Assembly: GCA_023404095.1 (NCBI GenBank) | Contig: JAEYDD010000072.1 | Coordinates: forward strand, 124,001-188,000 | From: Pseudomonadota bacterium | GTDB taxonomy: Bacteria; Pseudomonadota; Alphaproteobacteria; Rhizobiales; Rhizobiaceae | Reading direction: 5' to 3' | Length of the DNA stretch: 64,000 nt | Shown: positions 38,765 through 49,702 of the stretch, one piece after another | How positions within the stretch are numbered: the first letter of the stretch is position 1 | Layout: each line of letters starts with the position of its first letter | Notes under the pieces: generated by a model | What the model was told of the DNA's origin: nothing | The model's database searches: none | What the model saw: the letters and a program-made list of their open reading frames with translations, nothing else | Translations under genes and position numbers: made by a program

Positions 38765-41131
38765 GTGAAAATGAAAGCTGGTTCAAGATTTTTGAACGCG
38801 GTGTCTGCCGTTGCCCTTTCCACGAGCATGGTGGTGGCTGGTGGAGCAGCCGTCTCGCTCGTTTCAGTCAGTGCTGCGCAGGCTGCTGTCATCCAGCGAA
38901 TCGATGTGCGTGGTGCGAGCCGTGTCAGCCCTGAAACCGTTCGGGCCAATCTGACCATCCAGCCGGGCAAGACCTTCAGCAACTCCGATATCGATGCTTC
39001 GGTCCGTCGCCTGTTTGGAACTGGCTACTTTTCCGATGTCCGCATCAGCGTTTCCGGCAGCACGCTCGTCGTCGTCGTCGACGAGAATCGCCTGATCAAC
39101 CAGGTCGTCTTCAACGGCAACCGCAAGATCAAGGACGACAAGCTGGCAGGCATCGTCCGTTCCCAGTCGCTCGGCCCGTTCAGCGAGTCGACGATCGAAA
39201 GCGATATCCAGTCGATCAAGGATGCCTATGCGGCGATCGGGCGCAGCGATGCGACGGTCACGACGCAGACCTATGATGTCGGCAACGGTCGCGTGAACCT
39301 TGCCTTCGTGATCAACGAAGGCGACCGCACGAAGATTGCGGGGATCAATTTCGTTGGCAACAACGCTTATAGCGACGGTCGCCTGCGCGCTGTTGTCAAC
39401 ACGAAGAAGTCCGGCCCGCTCTCGTTCCTGACCCGCAAGGACGTCTATGACGAGATGAAGATGCGCGCCGACGAAGAGGCGCTGCGCCAGTTCTACTTCA
39501 ACCGCGGCTATGCGGACTTCCAGGTGGTCTCTTCGGATGCTGTCCTCGATGAGGCCACGAACGAATACACCATCACCTTCACCGTCGAGGAAGGTGAGCG
39601 CTACAAGTTCGGCGACATTACGGTCGAGTCGACAGTCGAAGGCGTCGATGCGAACGAGCTGAAGGGGCTTTTGGAATCCCGCGCCGGTGAAGTCTATCGC
39701 GCCAACGACGTTCAGGATTCGATGTCGGAGATTTCCCGCGTCGTGTCGGCAAGGGGCTATCCGTTTGCACGCGTCACGCCACGCGGCAACCGCGACTTCG
39801 CAAACCACACGATCGCAGTCGATTACCTCGTCGACCAGGGCGATCGCGCCTATGTCGAGCGGATTGAGATTCGCGGCAACACCCGCACGCGCGACTTCGT
39901 CATTCGTCGCGAATTCGACATCAGTGAAGGCGATGCGTTCAATCAGGAAGTCGTCAACAGCGCCAAGCGGCGGCTGGATGCTCTCGGCTTCTTCTCGAGC
40001 GTCAACATCACGACGGCTCCGGGCAGCGCGTCGGACCGCGTCGTGCTCATCGTCGACGTTCAGGATCAGTCGACCGGTACCTTCGGGATCGGCGCCGGTT
40101 ATTCGACGGGCAACGACGGCGGCTTCAAGCTCGAAGCCTCGATCGAGGAGCGCAACTTCCTCGGTCGTGGCCAGTATATCCGTATCGCCGCAGGCGGTGG
40201 CTCGGATACCCGCAACTACAACCTTTCGTTCACCGAGCCCTACTTCCTCGGTTACCGTCTTGCTGCAGGTTTCGACATCTTCAGCAACACGGACGATTCG
40301 GAAGACTTCTACGACGTCGACAACCGGGGCTTCACGCTGCGCGTGACGGCGCCGATCACCGAAGATCTGTCGACGACGCTGCGCTACAACTACACTAAGC
40401 TCGACTACACCACGAGCGTGGATGAGGAAGAGGATCTGGCCAAGGCGCCGGAAGATCGCAAGCTGTCGCGTCCGTATTGGGACGCTGTCGATGGCAGCCC
40501 CTGGGTGCGTTCGTCGATTTCTCATTCGATGACCTACGATACGCTTGATGACCGCAAGCTGCCGCGCGACGGCATCTATGCGACGTTCACGCAGGAATTT
40601 GCAGGCGTTGGCGGTGATTCCGATTTCTACAAGATCTACGGCAAGGCGCGCTATTTCCGCACGCTTCTGGAAGATGCCGACGTTGTCGGTTCGCTTTCTG
40701 CAGGCGCCGGCTACATGGCGCCGACCAGCGGCGACCTGTATGTGTTCGACCAGTTCCAGTTGAACGCCAATGATCTTCGCGGTTTCGAGAGCGGCGGCAT
40801 CGGCCCGCGCATGGCCAACGGCGATGCGCTCGGTGGTACCACTTACTTCACCTTGTCGGCCGAGACGACGTTCCCGCTGCCGTTCATCGCGCGTGACGCC
40901 GGCTTCCGTGGCGCATTCTTCGCCGACGCTGGCACGCTCTACGGCAACGACGTCGATATCGGCGATGACAGTGCCCGTGGCACGAGCATGGCCTGGCGTG
41001 CCTCCGTCGGTGCGAGCTTGATCTGGTCTTCGCCGTTCGGTCCACTGCGTGTCGACTACGCCGTGCCGGTCGTTAAGGAAGACTTCGACAAGACGCAGCG
41101 GTTCAAGTTCGGCATTTCGTCGACCTTCTGA
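38765..41131 (+). CDS. bamA: Outer membrane protein assembly factor BamA
   Basis: Central beta-barrel of the machinery inserting outer-membrane proteins. 788 residues: signal peptide (VSAVALSTSMVVAGGAAV, AQA cleavage), five POTRA repeats to about residue 420, then a 16-strand barrel beginning FGIGAGYSTGNDGG, with GIGPRMANGDALGG and terminal aromatic RFKFGISSTF. GTG 38765 has best ribosome-site spacing, while ATG 38771 six bases later is the likelier family start. Followed by lpxD after about 50 bases. Confidence 0.95.
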   Translation: MKMKAGSRFLNAVSAVALSTSMVVAGGAAVSLVSVSAAQAAVIQRIDVRGASRVSPETVRANLTIQPGKTFSNSDIDASVRRLFGTGYFSDVRISVSGSTLVVVVDENRLINQVVFNGNRKIKDDKLAGIVRSQSLGPFSESTIESDIQSIKDAYAAIGRSDATVTTQTYDVGNGRVNLAFVINEGDRTKIAGINFVGNNAYSDGRLRAVVNTKKSGPLSFLTRKDVYDEMKMRADEEALRQFYFNRGYADFQVVSSDAVLDEATNEYTITFTVEEGERYKFGDITVESTVEGVDANELKGLLESRAGEVYRANDVQDSMSEISRVVSARGYPFARVTPRGNRDFANHTIAVDYLVDQGDRAYVERIEIRGNTRTRDFVIRREFDISEGDAFNQEVVNSAKRRLDALGFFSSVNITTAPGSASDRVVLIVDVQDQSTGTFGIGAGYSTGNDGGFKLEASIEERNFLGRGQYIRIAAGGGSDTRNYNLSFTEPYFLGYRLAAGFDIFSNTDDSEDFYDVDNRGFTLRVTAPITEDLSTTLRYNYTKLDYTTSVDEEEDLAKAPEDRKLSRPYWDAVDGSPWVRSSISHSMTYDTLDDRKLPRDGIYATFTQEFAGVGGDSDFYKIYGKARYFRTLLEDADVVGSLSAGAGYMAPTSGDLYVFDQFQLNANDLRGFESGGIGPRMANGDALGGTTYFTLSAETTFPLPFIARDAGFRGAFFADAGTLYGNDVDIGDDSARGTSMAWRASVGASLIWSSPFGPLRVDYAVPVVKEDFDKTQRFKFGISSTF

Positions 41132-41181
41132 TCGTAGCAGTCCAGAACTGCGTAGTACGGACTGTTCTGGAGTCTATGCTA

Positions 41182-42243
41182 ATGGAACACAATTGGTTCT
41201 TCCCGCCGCGTGACGGCGTTCGCCTTGATGATCTGGCGGCGCGTCTCGGGGCGGAACTCTCCGATGAGGGGGCGGCTGCAAAGGTCGTGCGCAACGTGTC
41301 GCCCGTCTATCGGGCGAAGGACGGCGACCTCTGCTATCTTCTTTCGCGCAAGGGCAAGGCCGAGCTCGAGACCTGTCAGGCGACCGCAATTATTTGCGAC
41401 CCGTCGCTGGCCTCCCTGATCCCCGCGCGCATCACCGTATTGCTGACGCCGCGTGCGCATATGGCCTTCGCCCTTGCGGGCGAAATCCTCCAGCCTGATG
41501 CCATGCGGCCGGCTTTTGTTACGTCGCAGGCTTCCGGTGTTTCCCCGATGGCGTATGTCGATCCGACAGCGCGACTCGAGCCGGATGTCGTCATCGAGCC
41601 GATGGCCGTCATCGGTGCGAATGTCGAGATCGGCGAGGGGACGCGCATCGGACCTGGCGTGGTGATTGGCGCGGGCGTCCGCATCGGTCGGGATTGCACG
41701 ATCTCGGCCGGGACCAAGATCCAATGCGCCCTGATCGGCAACCGCGTCATTCTCCACCCCGGCGCCTGCATCGGGCAGGATGGCTTCGGCTACGGTCCGA
41801 GCCCCAAAGGCGGCATGATCAAGATCGTTCAGGTCGGTCGGGTCATCATCCAGGACGACGTGGAGATCGGCGCCAATACGACGATCGACCGTGGAACGAT
41901 GGACGATACCGTCATCGGGGAAGGCACCAAGATCGACAATCAGGTGCAGATTGGCCACAACGTCCGCGTCGGTCGTCATTGCGGGATTGTCAGCAAGGTC
42001 GGGATTGCCGGCAGCACGACGGTGGGTGACGGTGTGATGATCGGCGGCGCCGCTGGCCTCAACGGTCACATTAAGATCGGCGACGGCGTCCAGATAGCCG
42101 CGATGAGCGGTGTGGTGGCGGACATTCCGGCCGGGGAACGCTATGGCGGCATACCGGCAAGGCCGATGCGCGACTTTCTCCGTGACGTGGCCGAGATGAC
42201 AGCGCGAACCAACAACAGAAAAAAGACGGGTGACAAGGAATGA
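41182..42243 (+). CDS. lpxD: UDP-3-O-acyl-glucosamine N-acyltransferase
   Basis: Third step of lipid A synthesis, adding the N-linked acyl chain. 353 residues: N-terminal uridine-binding domain, then a left-handed beta helix of hexapeptide repeats (from about 110, DPTARLEPDVVIEPMAVIGANVEI to GDGVQIAAMSGVVADI) and C-terminal helix. HPGACIGQDGFGYG holds the conserved region near the catalytic His (QIGHNVRVGRHC). GGAG at 41169 favours ATG 41182 over 41176. Its last bases overlap fabZ (ATGA). Confidence 0.95.
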   Translation: MEHNWFFPPRDGVRLDDLAARLGAELSDEGAAAKVVRNVSPVYRAKDGDLCYLLSRKGKAELETCQATAIICDPSLASLIPARITVLLTPRAHMAFALAGEILQPDAMRPAFVTSQASGVSPMAYVDPTARLEPDVVIEPMAVIGANVEIGEGTRIGPGVVIGAGVRIGRDCTISAGTKIQCALIGNRVILHPGACIGQDGFGYGPSPKGGMIKIVQVGRVIIQDDVEIGANTTIDRGTMDDTVIGEGTKIDNQVQIGHNVRVGRHCGIVSKVGIAGSTTVGDGVMIGGAAGLNGHIKIGDGVQIAAMSGVVADIPAGERYGGIPARPMRDFLRDVAEMTARTNNRKKTGDKE

Positions 42244-42707
42244 GCGAGGAAAAGAAGGAAGCACTGGGCGTCGCGGAACTGAGGGACATCCTCAAGCTTC
42301 TGCCGCACCGCTACCCGTTCCTGCTGGTTGACAAAATTATCGAGATCGATGGTGACAACTCCGCGATCGGCGTAAAGAACGTCACCGTCAACGAGCCGCA
42401 GTTCACCGGGCATTTTCCCGACCATCCGATCATGCCGGGTGTCCTCCTCATCGAGGGAATGGCACAGACGGCCGGTGCCATCTGTGCGCGCAAGACCGGC
42501 ACGGGCACCAATCTCGTCTACTTCATGACGATCGACAATGCCCGCTTCCGCAAGCCTGTCGTCCCCGGCGACCGGGTCGAGTATCATGTGGTCAAGCAGA
42601 AGCAGCGCGGCAATATCTGGAAATTTCACTGCGATGCAAAAGTTGATGGGCAACTTGTCGCCGAAGCTGATATCGGCGCGATGATCGTCAATAAGGAAGA
42701 CGCCTGA
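42240..42707 (+). CDS. fabZ: 3-hydroxyacyl-ACP dehydratase FabZ
   Basis: Hotdog-fold dehydratase of fatty-acid elongation, competing for the hydroxyacyl-ACP that LpxA and LpxD use. 155 residues: LKLLPHRYPFLLVDKI, NEPQFTGHFPDHPIMPGVLLIEGMAQTAGA with catalytic His and Glu, FMTIDNARFRKPVVPGD. Overlaps lpxD by 4 bases and precedes lpxA by 2. Confidence 0.97.
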   Translation: MSEEKKEALGVAELRDILKLLPHRYPFLLVDKIIEIDGDNSAIGVKNVTVNEPQFTGHFPDHPIMPGVLLIEGMAQTAGAICARKTGTGTNLVYFMTIDNARFRKPVVPGDRVEYHVVKQKQRGNIWKFHCDAKVDGQLVAEADIGAMIVNKEDA

Positions 42708-42709
42708 AA

Positions 42710-43519
42710 ATGATTGCTGCCAGTGCCAAGATCCACCCGCTGTCCGTCGTCGAAGACGGGGCGGTGATCGGCGAGAACGTGGTTGTCGGCCCATTCTGTC
42801 ACGTGGGGCCGAAGGTCGTTCTGGGCGACGAAGTCGAGCTTTTGACCCATGTCGTGGTCACGGGGCGTACGACCATTGGCCGCGGCACGCGCATCTTCCC
42901 TTCCGCAGTGATAGGCGGGGATCCCCAGAGCATTCATCACGCCGGCGAAGAAACCACACTGACAGTGGGTGAACGCAATGTCATCCGCGAAGGCGTGACG
43001 ATGAATACGGGTACGACGGGCGGCGGCGGCAAGACGGTGGTCGGCGACGACAACCTGTTTCTTGCCTACTCGCACATTGCTCACGACTGCATCGTGGGCA
43101 ACGGCGTCATCCTGTCCAACAATGTCATGCTGGCCGGCCACGTAACGGTCGAGGACCGCGCCATTCTCGGAGGCGGTTCGGCGGTGCACCAGTTTGCCCG
43201 GGTCGGCCGTCATGCTTTTGTCGGCGGGCTTTCCGCCGTCGCATACGACGTCATTCCCTATGGCATGCTGAACGGCAATCCCGGCATCCTCGGCGGCATC
43301 AACGTTGTCGGAATGTCGCGTTCCGGTATGGACAAGGCGACGATCCATCGCGTTCGTCGCGCCTTCAAGCAGATTTTCGAGGGCGATGGCTCCATCCGCG
43401 CAAACGCCGCCGCCATCCGGGACGAGTATTTCGACAGCGAGCAGGTCCTGCATATTCTCGACTTCATCGCCGCCGACAGCGATCGGGCACTTTCCTCGCC
43501 GAACCGAAACAAGGGCTGA
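42710..43519 (+). CDS. lpxA: UDP-N-acetylglucosamine acyltransferase
   Basis: First committed step of lipid A synthesis. 269 residues: hexapeptide-repeat helix (IHPLSVVEDGAVIGENVVVGPFCHVG), catalytic His in NLFLAYSHIAHDCIVGNGV, and HQFARVGRHAFVGGLSAVAYDVIPYGMLNGNPG. Trimer by family. Between fabZ and lpxI, the conserved order. Confidence 0.97.
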   Translation: MIAASAKIHPLSVVEDGAVIGENVVVGPFCHVGPKVVLGDEVELLTHVVVTGRTTIGRGTRIFPSAVIGGDPQSIHHAGEETTLTVGERNVIREGVTMNTGTTGGGGKTVVGDDNLFLAYSHIAHDCIVGNGVILSNNVMLAGHVTVEDRAILGGGSAVHQFARVGRHAFVGGLSAVAYDVIPYGMLNGNPGILGGINVVGMSRSGMDKATIHRVRRAFKQIFEGDGSIRANAAAIRDEYFDSEQVLHILDFIAADSDRALSSPNRNKG

Positions 43520-43524
43520 TCCGC

Positions 43525-44403
43525 ATGGAGGCCTCCCGGCCGGAGACGGGTTCGCGGCTGGGCATCATCGCCGGCGGCGGGCGGCTGCCGCTCTATGTGG
43601 CGGAGGCCGCCCGGGTTCACGGTGAGGATCCCTACATTCTGGCTCTGACAGACGAATCCGAACAGGACTGGGCAGCGTTCGACCACGCCGTCGTCGGCGT
43701 AGGCGACTATGGTGGAATGAGCCGCATATTTGCGCGCGAAGGCATCGGGCGGGTGGTGCTTTCCGGTGCGGTCCGGAGGCGGCCGGAATGGCGCGAAATC
43801 CGACCGAACATCCGCACGCTGCTGCAGGTTCCCGGCATCATTCGCACGCTTTTGAACGGCGGCGACGACACGGTCCTGAAGATGGTGATCCGCCTGATCG
43901 AGGCCAACGGCGTGCGGGTGGTCGGCGCCGACGAGATCGCGCCAGAGTTGCTTGCGACTGAAGGGCCGATTGGTGGCGTATCGCCGGATGCCGATGATCG
44001 TCGCGATATTGCGGCGGCGTCGGCTGCCGCGCTTGCGCTCGGCGCGCTCGATGTCGGGCAGGGCGCGGTCGCCGTTGGCGGGCGTGTGATCGCCCTCGAA
44101 GGGGCCGAGGGAACGGACCAGATGCTGGAACGGGTGCAGGCATTGCGTGAGGAGGGACGGATATCCAGCCGGCGGAAAGGTGTCCTCGTCAAGCTCTGTA
44201 AGCCGCGACAGGATACGCGGGCCGATCTGCCCTCGATAGGGGCGGACACGGTGCGACGCGCCGCCGCGGCGGGTTTGGCCGGCATTGCCTGCGAGGCGGG
44301 GCGCTCGCTCGTGCTCGACCGTGACCTGCTGGTGAAGGAGGCAGACGGAGCGGGATTGTTCGTCACCGGTATCGTGCCGCGGATCGCGGGAGAGGGAAAG
44401 TGA
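43525..44403 (+). CDS. lpxI: UDP-2,3-diacylglucosamine diphosphatase LpxI
   Basis: Alphaproteobacterial replacement for LpxH: hydrolyses UDP-2,3-diacylglucosamine to lipid X and UMP. 292 residues (DUF1009): LGIIAGGGRLPLYVAEAAR, GVGDYGGMSRIFAREGI, and C-terminal KLCKPRQDTRADLPSIGADTV with GLAGIACEAGRSLVLDRD and the VKEADGAGLFVTGI end. Its last bases overlap lpxB by 4. Confidence 0.94.
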   Translation: MEASRPETGSRLGIIAGGGRLPLYVAEAARVHGEDPYILALTDESEQDWAAFDHAVVGVGDYGGMSRIFAREGIGRVVLSGAVRRRPEWREIRPNIRTLLQVPGIIRTLLNGGDDTVLKMVIRLIEANGVRVVGADEIAPELLATEGPIGGVSPDADDRRDIAAASAAALALGALDVGQGAVAVGGRVIALEGAEGTDQMLERVQALREEGRISSRRKGVLVKLCKPRQDTRADLPSIGADTVRRAAAAGLAGIACEAGRSLVLDRDLLVKEADGAGLFVTGIVPRIAGEGK

Positions 44404-45584
44404 CACGGTCGCTGAAACTCGCGGTCATCGCCGGAGAGGTGTCCGGCGATCTTCTCGGCGGCGATCTCGTTGCCGCGTTGCGACGGCAGACCAAAACCGA
44501 AATTTCGCTGGTCGGCGTCGGCGGGGAGGCCCTTCAGGCCGAGGGGCTTGTGTCGCTGTTCGATTACTCCGAACTGTCGATCATGGGCTTTTCGCAGGTC
44601 GTCGCGAAGCTGCCGAAGCTGATGCGACTGATACGGAAGACCGCTGCGGCGATCGTTTCAGCGCGGCCGGACATGCTGGTCATCATCGACAGTCCGGACT
44701 TCACCCATCGCGTCGCCCGGCTTGTGCGCAAGCAGCTGCCCGATCTTCCGGTCGTGAACTATGTCTGCCCGAGCGTATGGGCATGGAAGGAGGAGCGCGC
44801 GCCGCGCATGCGTTCCTATGTCGACCACGTCCTTGCTGTTCTTCCGTTCGAGCCGTCGGTGATGGCGCGGCTACAGGGACCGCCGACGAGCTATGTCGGG
44901 CACCGGCTTTCCAGCGATCCGGATGTGAGTGCCGTCAGGTCTGCCCAGTTGGCAAAGGCCGCGCCGCTGCTTGGCAGCGGAGCGCGGAGGACCTGCCTGT
45001 TGCTGCCGGGATCGCGGGCTGGCGAAATCAGCCGCCTGCTGCCGGCCTTCGGCGAGGCGGTCGCGGAGCTGTCCAACGGCGAGGTGCCCTTCGACTTTCG
45101 CTTGCCGACCGTCCCGCGGCAGGCGGAACTCGTCCGCACGATTATTGCGGACTGGCCCGTGAAGCCGGCAGTCACCGTCGAAGCCTCTGAAAAGTGGCGA
45201 GCGTTTCAGGCGGCGGACGTCGCCATCGCTGCTTCGGGTACTGTGCTGCTCGAACTCGGCCTTGCACGCGTGCCGGTCGTGTCCTGCTACAAGCTGGACT
45301 GGATCGCAAAACTGATGACCCGAAAGATCAAGACCTGGACGGGGGCCCTGCCGAACCTGATCGCGGACTACCCGGTGATACCGGAATACCTGAACGAAGT
45401 GGTTCGCCCCGGGAGCCTTGCGCGGTGGGCCGTCCGCTTGTCGCACGACACGCTGCAGCGCCAGGCGATGCTGGAAGGCTTCGATCTTGTTCTCTCGCGG
45501 ATGCGCGAGGAGCGATCGCCTGGCGACAAGGCCGCTGACGTCGTCATCGACATGCTGAAACAGAAAAAGCCCGGTCTGATCTGA
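44400..45584 (+). CDS. lpxB: Lipid-A-disaccharide synthase
   Basis: Condenses lipid X with UDP-2,3-diacylglucosamine. 394 residues from GTG 44400: LAVIAGEVSGDLLGGDLVAAL, LVIIDSPDFTHRVARLVRK, YVCPSVWAWKEERAPRMR, LLPGSRAGEISRLLPAF, and IAASGTVLLELGLARVPVV. The stop codon sits in the loop of the terminator that ends the cluster. Confidence 0.96.
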   Translation: MTRSLKLAVIAGEVSGDLLGGDLVAALRRQTKTEISLVGVGGEALQAEGLVSLFDYSELSIMGFSQVVAKLPKLMRLIRKTAAAIVSARPDMLVIIDSPDFTHRVARLVRKQLPDLPVVNYVCPSVWAWKEERAPRMRSYVDHVLAVLPFEPSVMARLQGPPTSYVGHRLSSDPDVSAVRSAQLAKAAPLLGSGARRTCLLLPGSRAGEISRLLPAFGEAVAELSNGEVPFDFRLPTVPRQAELVRTIIADWPVKPAVTVEASEKWRAFQAADVAIAASGTVLLELGLARVPVVSCYKLDWIAKLMTRKIKTWTGALPNLIADYPVIPEYLNEVVRPGSLARWAVRLSHDTLQRQAMLEGFDLVLSRMREERSPGDKAADVVIDMLKQKKPGLI

Positions 45585-45594
45585 CCGGGCTTTT
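45565..45594. terminator. Terminator overlapping the lpxB stop codon (bidirectional)
   Basis: AAAAGCCCGGTC (45565-45576), 6-base loop, GACCGGGCTTTT (45583-45594), then CTCTT. A perfect 12-bp palindromic stem with A-run and T-run, so it can end both the lpx transcript and the convergent gltA, whose stop lies at 45615. Confidence 0.85.
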
Positions 45595-45614
45595 CTCTTG
45601 GTGGACGCCGGATA

Positions 45615-46904
<1,290 letters not shown>

Positions 46905-47206
46905 GAGGACCTCCATTGCTTCATTGTGGCACGGGCGTGCCAAAACCTTGCGGTGCCGCCTTGCTACCCCATTTGCCCGGCCCTGCCAAGCAGAACTAAA
47001 GGCACATTTGTGCGATGCAAAATCGACGTTCCGGCAACGCAATATCTACTCTTCCGCAGCAGTTGCAAGCAACTTATGAGGGAGCTGCCGGGATTGTTGA
47101 GGTGGCATCCTTTTTCGTACGCGAATGCGCGGCGTTAACAATTTTCTGTTGCGGCTCTAAATCCTGAGTTGCAGTATGGTGCAGCCTGGGGGCGAGGGGC
47201 TTCGAC
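46905..47206. promoter_or_regulatory. Divergent gltA / comEC intergenic region
   Basis: 302 bases without a supported gene. Contains the perfect inverted repeat TGGCAC-GGGC-GTGCCA (46927-46942), only 23 bases upstream of the gltA start, therefore in its mRNA leader or an operator. The opposite end presumably has the comEC promoter; no strong match seen. Confidence 0.35.
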
Positions 47207-49702
47207 ATGGCATTGGTAACTTCGACAAAAGCCGCGAATCCGGTGCGGATACCGGCCGAGACGCCGTCCACGGCCTTGGCGGCCGTCGGGCAGGCGGCCA
47301 AGCCGGGTGGAGCACTCCCGAAGCGCTCAGGGTACGCCGTTGCCGCCACAGGAGCCGCTCTGTCGGCCGCATTCAATCCCGCAGGCCTCAGCGCAGCCTG
47401 GCGCAGGGAAAGGGAATATGGAGCCGGGTTTCTCTTCGTCCCGCTCTTCGTCGGGGCCGGCGCTTGGATCTGGTATCTTTATGCGCCAGGACCTTATCTG
47501 CTGCTCACCGGCTTTGTCACATTAGGCCTTGCGTCCTGTCTGACATGGCATCGGCCGGGCCCCCTTCCGATGGCCACACGGCTTGGCTTCCTCCTGCTTC
47601 TCGGGCTTGTGCTTGCGGCGATCGAAAGCTGGCGGCTGTCGACGGTGCTGCTCGACCAGCCGGTCACGACATTCGTCACCGGGCAGGTGCTGTCGCGGGA
47701 GGCCGACGACCGCGGACGCATGCGCTATCGCGTTGCCCTCGAGCGTACCGAAGATCCCGTGCTGAGGCGGCCGCCGACCGTCGTGAACCTTCTTGCCCGC
47801 AGCCCGCACGAGGCGATCGCCATCGGTGGAACGATTGCGGGACGCGCGCGGTTGAGCCCGCCGTCGGGGCCGGCCCTGCCAGGCCTCAACGATTTCGCCT
47901 TCGATGCCTATTTCGCCGGGACTGGCGCGGTCGGTTTCTTCTATGGCAGGCCGACCGCACTTCCTCCGGCGTCCCCAGCAGGTGGCGCCTCCCCGACCAT
48001 CGACGCCAAGAAGATGATTGCCGGCTGGCGCAACGCGATAACCGAGAGAATCCGCGGCCAGATCGGTGGCGATGCCGGGGCGATCGCTGCAGCGCTCGTG
48101 ACCGCAGAGCAGCGCGGCATCAGTCCGGATACGGTCGAGGCGCTGCGCCAGGCCGGACTGGCGCACGTGCTGGCGATCTCCGGCCTGAACATGGTTCTGG
48201 CTGCCGGCACCTTCCTCGTCGGCGCTCGTCTGCTGCTCGCCCTTCTGCCGGGTGTCGCCGAGCGATACCCCGTCAAGAAGATCGCCGCAGTCGGCGGACT
48301 TGTGATGGTGACATTGTACATCCTGATCTCGGGCGGGGCGATTTCCGCCATCCGTTCGTGGCTGATGATCGTCGTCATGCTGACCGCGGTTCTTTTCGAC
48401 CGCGTCGCGATCAGCATGCGCAACATCGCCCTGTCGGCGCTCATCATCCTGGCGGTGACGCCATCGGCCATCACGGGGCCGGGCTTCCAGATGTCCTACG
48501 CCGCCACGCTGGGGCTTGTCGCCGGCTATGCCGCTTGGCGGGAGCGTTCCGTCCATCGCGAGCGACCGAGGGCTGCCTATCTCCGGCTGGCCGAGGCAGC
48601 ATCGGCGTTTTTCGCCGGCCTCCTGCTCTCGTCGCTGATCGGCGGTGCCGCAACGTTCATCTACTCGGTCGGCCATTTTCACCGCATTCCGGCCTACGGG
48701 TTGGTCGGCAATCTCGTCGCCATGCCGATCATCTCGATCGTGGTGATGCCGATGGCGGTCATCGCTATGATGCTGATGCCGTTCGGGCTCGATTGGCTGC
48801 CGCTCAAGATCATGGGCTGGGGCATCGACTGGATGATCGCCATGGCGGCGTGGGTGTCGGGCTGGGACGGCGACATTGTCACCGGGCGCCTGCCGGCGCT
48901 GGCCTTTGTGCTTGTCGCGCTCGGCGGCGGGCTCGTCTGTCTGTTCCGCACCCGGCTGGCCTTGTTGGGCCTGCTGCCGGTTGCAGTTGGGGCGTCGCTT
49001 GCGATGGTCGACAGGCCGACGCCCCGGCCGCACCTTCTGGTTTCGGAGGACGCAAGACTCGTCGCGCTCGTCTCAGGCGACGGCGCGGCGACCAACCGGC
49101 CACGGCCTCCGGACTTTGTCTACGACCAGTGGCGCCGTGCCTTGCAGCTCCATACCCACCAGCCCCCGCGGATGATTGCCGTTGCAAACGGAGCAGGGCA
49201 GGGTGAAAGTGCGCCGCCGCCGGCAACCGGGCCCGGCCCGCGACGCAACGCGCTTACTGACGCCGACCTTGACCTTGCGCACCAGGAGATACCGGCGGCC
49301 CTTGCCGAAGCGGGCGACGAGAGGCGCTTCGCATGCCGGCGCGCGGCATGGTGCGCCGGCGTTGCACAGGCCGGTTGGCGTGTCGTCTGGATCGAAAACC
49401 CAGGCTATCTCGGTGTCGCCTGCGACAGCGCCGATATCGTCGTCTCGACCCATCATCGTGGTATCGAAGCATGCCGCTCAGGCGCGCGGCTGGTCACGGC
49501 TGGCACACTTCGAAGAACCGGCGCCTTGGAATTTTCGCCTGTCGAGGATGCGAACCCGACCGTCGATGGCACCGCCTACGTCGTCACACAGGCGGTAACG
49601 GGACTCAATCGTCCCTGGAACCTGCACCGGCTCTATGACTGGCGAACGGACCAATACGTCGGTGCGCGCGACGGAGAGACGCCTACTGATAGCGGCGAAT
49701 GA
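47207..49702 (+). CDS. comEC: ComEC/Rec2 family membrane protein
   Basis: 831-residue multi-spanning protein. ComEC forms the inner-membrane channel for DNA uptake. The DUF4131 region comes first, then the competence domain with LAHVLAISGLNMVLAAGTF, LLALLPGVAE, ISGGAISAIRSWLMIVVMLTAVLFDR and GPGFQMSYAATLGLVAGYAAW. A C-terminal part of about 250 residues lacks the HxHxDH motif of the metallo-beta-lactamase domain found in Bacillus ComEC, as in other alphaproteobacteria. Long Pro/Ala N-terminus. Its 3' end overlaps convergent lexA by 20 bases. Confidence 0.9.
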   Translation: MALVTSTKAANPVRIPAETPSTALAAVGQAAKPGGALPKRSGYAVAATGAALSAAFNPAGLSAAWRREREYGAGFLFVPLFVGAGAWIWYLYAPGPYLLLTGFVTLGLASCLTWHRPGPLPMATRLGFLLLLGLVLAAIESWRLSTVLLDQPVTTFVTGQVLSREADDRGRMRYRVALERTEDPVLRRPPTVVNLLARSPHEAIAIGGTIAGRARLSPPSGPALPGLNDFAFDAYFAGTGAVGFFYGRPTALPPASPAGGASPTIDAKKMIAGWRNAITERIRGQIGGDAGAIAAALVTAEQRGISPDTVEALRQAGLAHVLAISGLNMVLAAGTFLVGARLLLALLPGVAERYPVKKIAAVGGLVMVTLYILISGGAISAIRSWLMIVVMLTAVLFDRVAISMRNIALSALIILAVTPSAITGPGFQMSYAATLGLVAGYAAWRERSVHRERPRAAYLRLAEAASAFFAGLLLSSLIGGAATFIYSVGHFHRIPAYGLVGNLVAMPIISIVVMPMAVIAMMLMPFGLDWLPLKIMGWGIDWMIAMAAWVSGWDGDIVTGRLPALAFVLVALGGGLVCLFRTRLALLGLLPVAVGASLAMVDRPTPRPHLLVSEDARLVALVSGDGAATNRPRPPDFVYDQWRRALQLHTHQPPRMIAVANGAGQGESAPPPATGPGPRRNALTDADLDLAHQEIPAALAEAGDERRFACRRAAWCAGVAQAGWRVVWIENPGYLGVACDSADIVVSTHHRGIEACRSGARLVTAGTLRRTGALEFSPVEDANPTVDGTAYVVTQAVTGLNRPWNLHRLYDWRTDQYVGARDGETPTDSGE

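Noticed and set aside
38864..40525. 553-codon minus-strand open frame opposite bamA
   Set aside because: Codon-bias shadow of bamA; the product is charged and lacks any family signature.
46927..46945. Possible sigma-54 promoter (TGGCACG) near gltA
   Set aside because: The -12 TTGC element is not at the required spacing; the motif is half of a palindrome.
47176..49206. 676-codon plus-strand frame overlapping comEC
   Set aside because: Out of frame with the membrane protein; Arg/Gly-rich translation typical of a shadow frame, while the other frame shows ComEC motifs.
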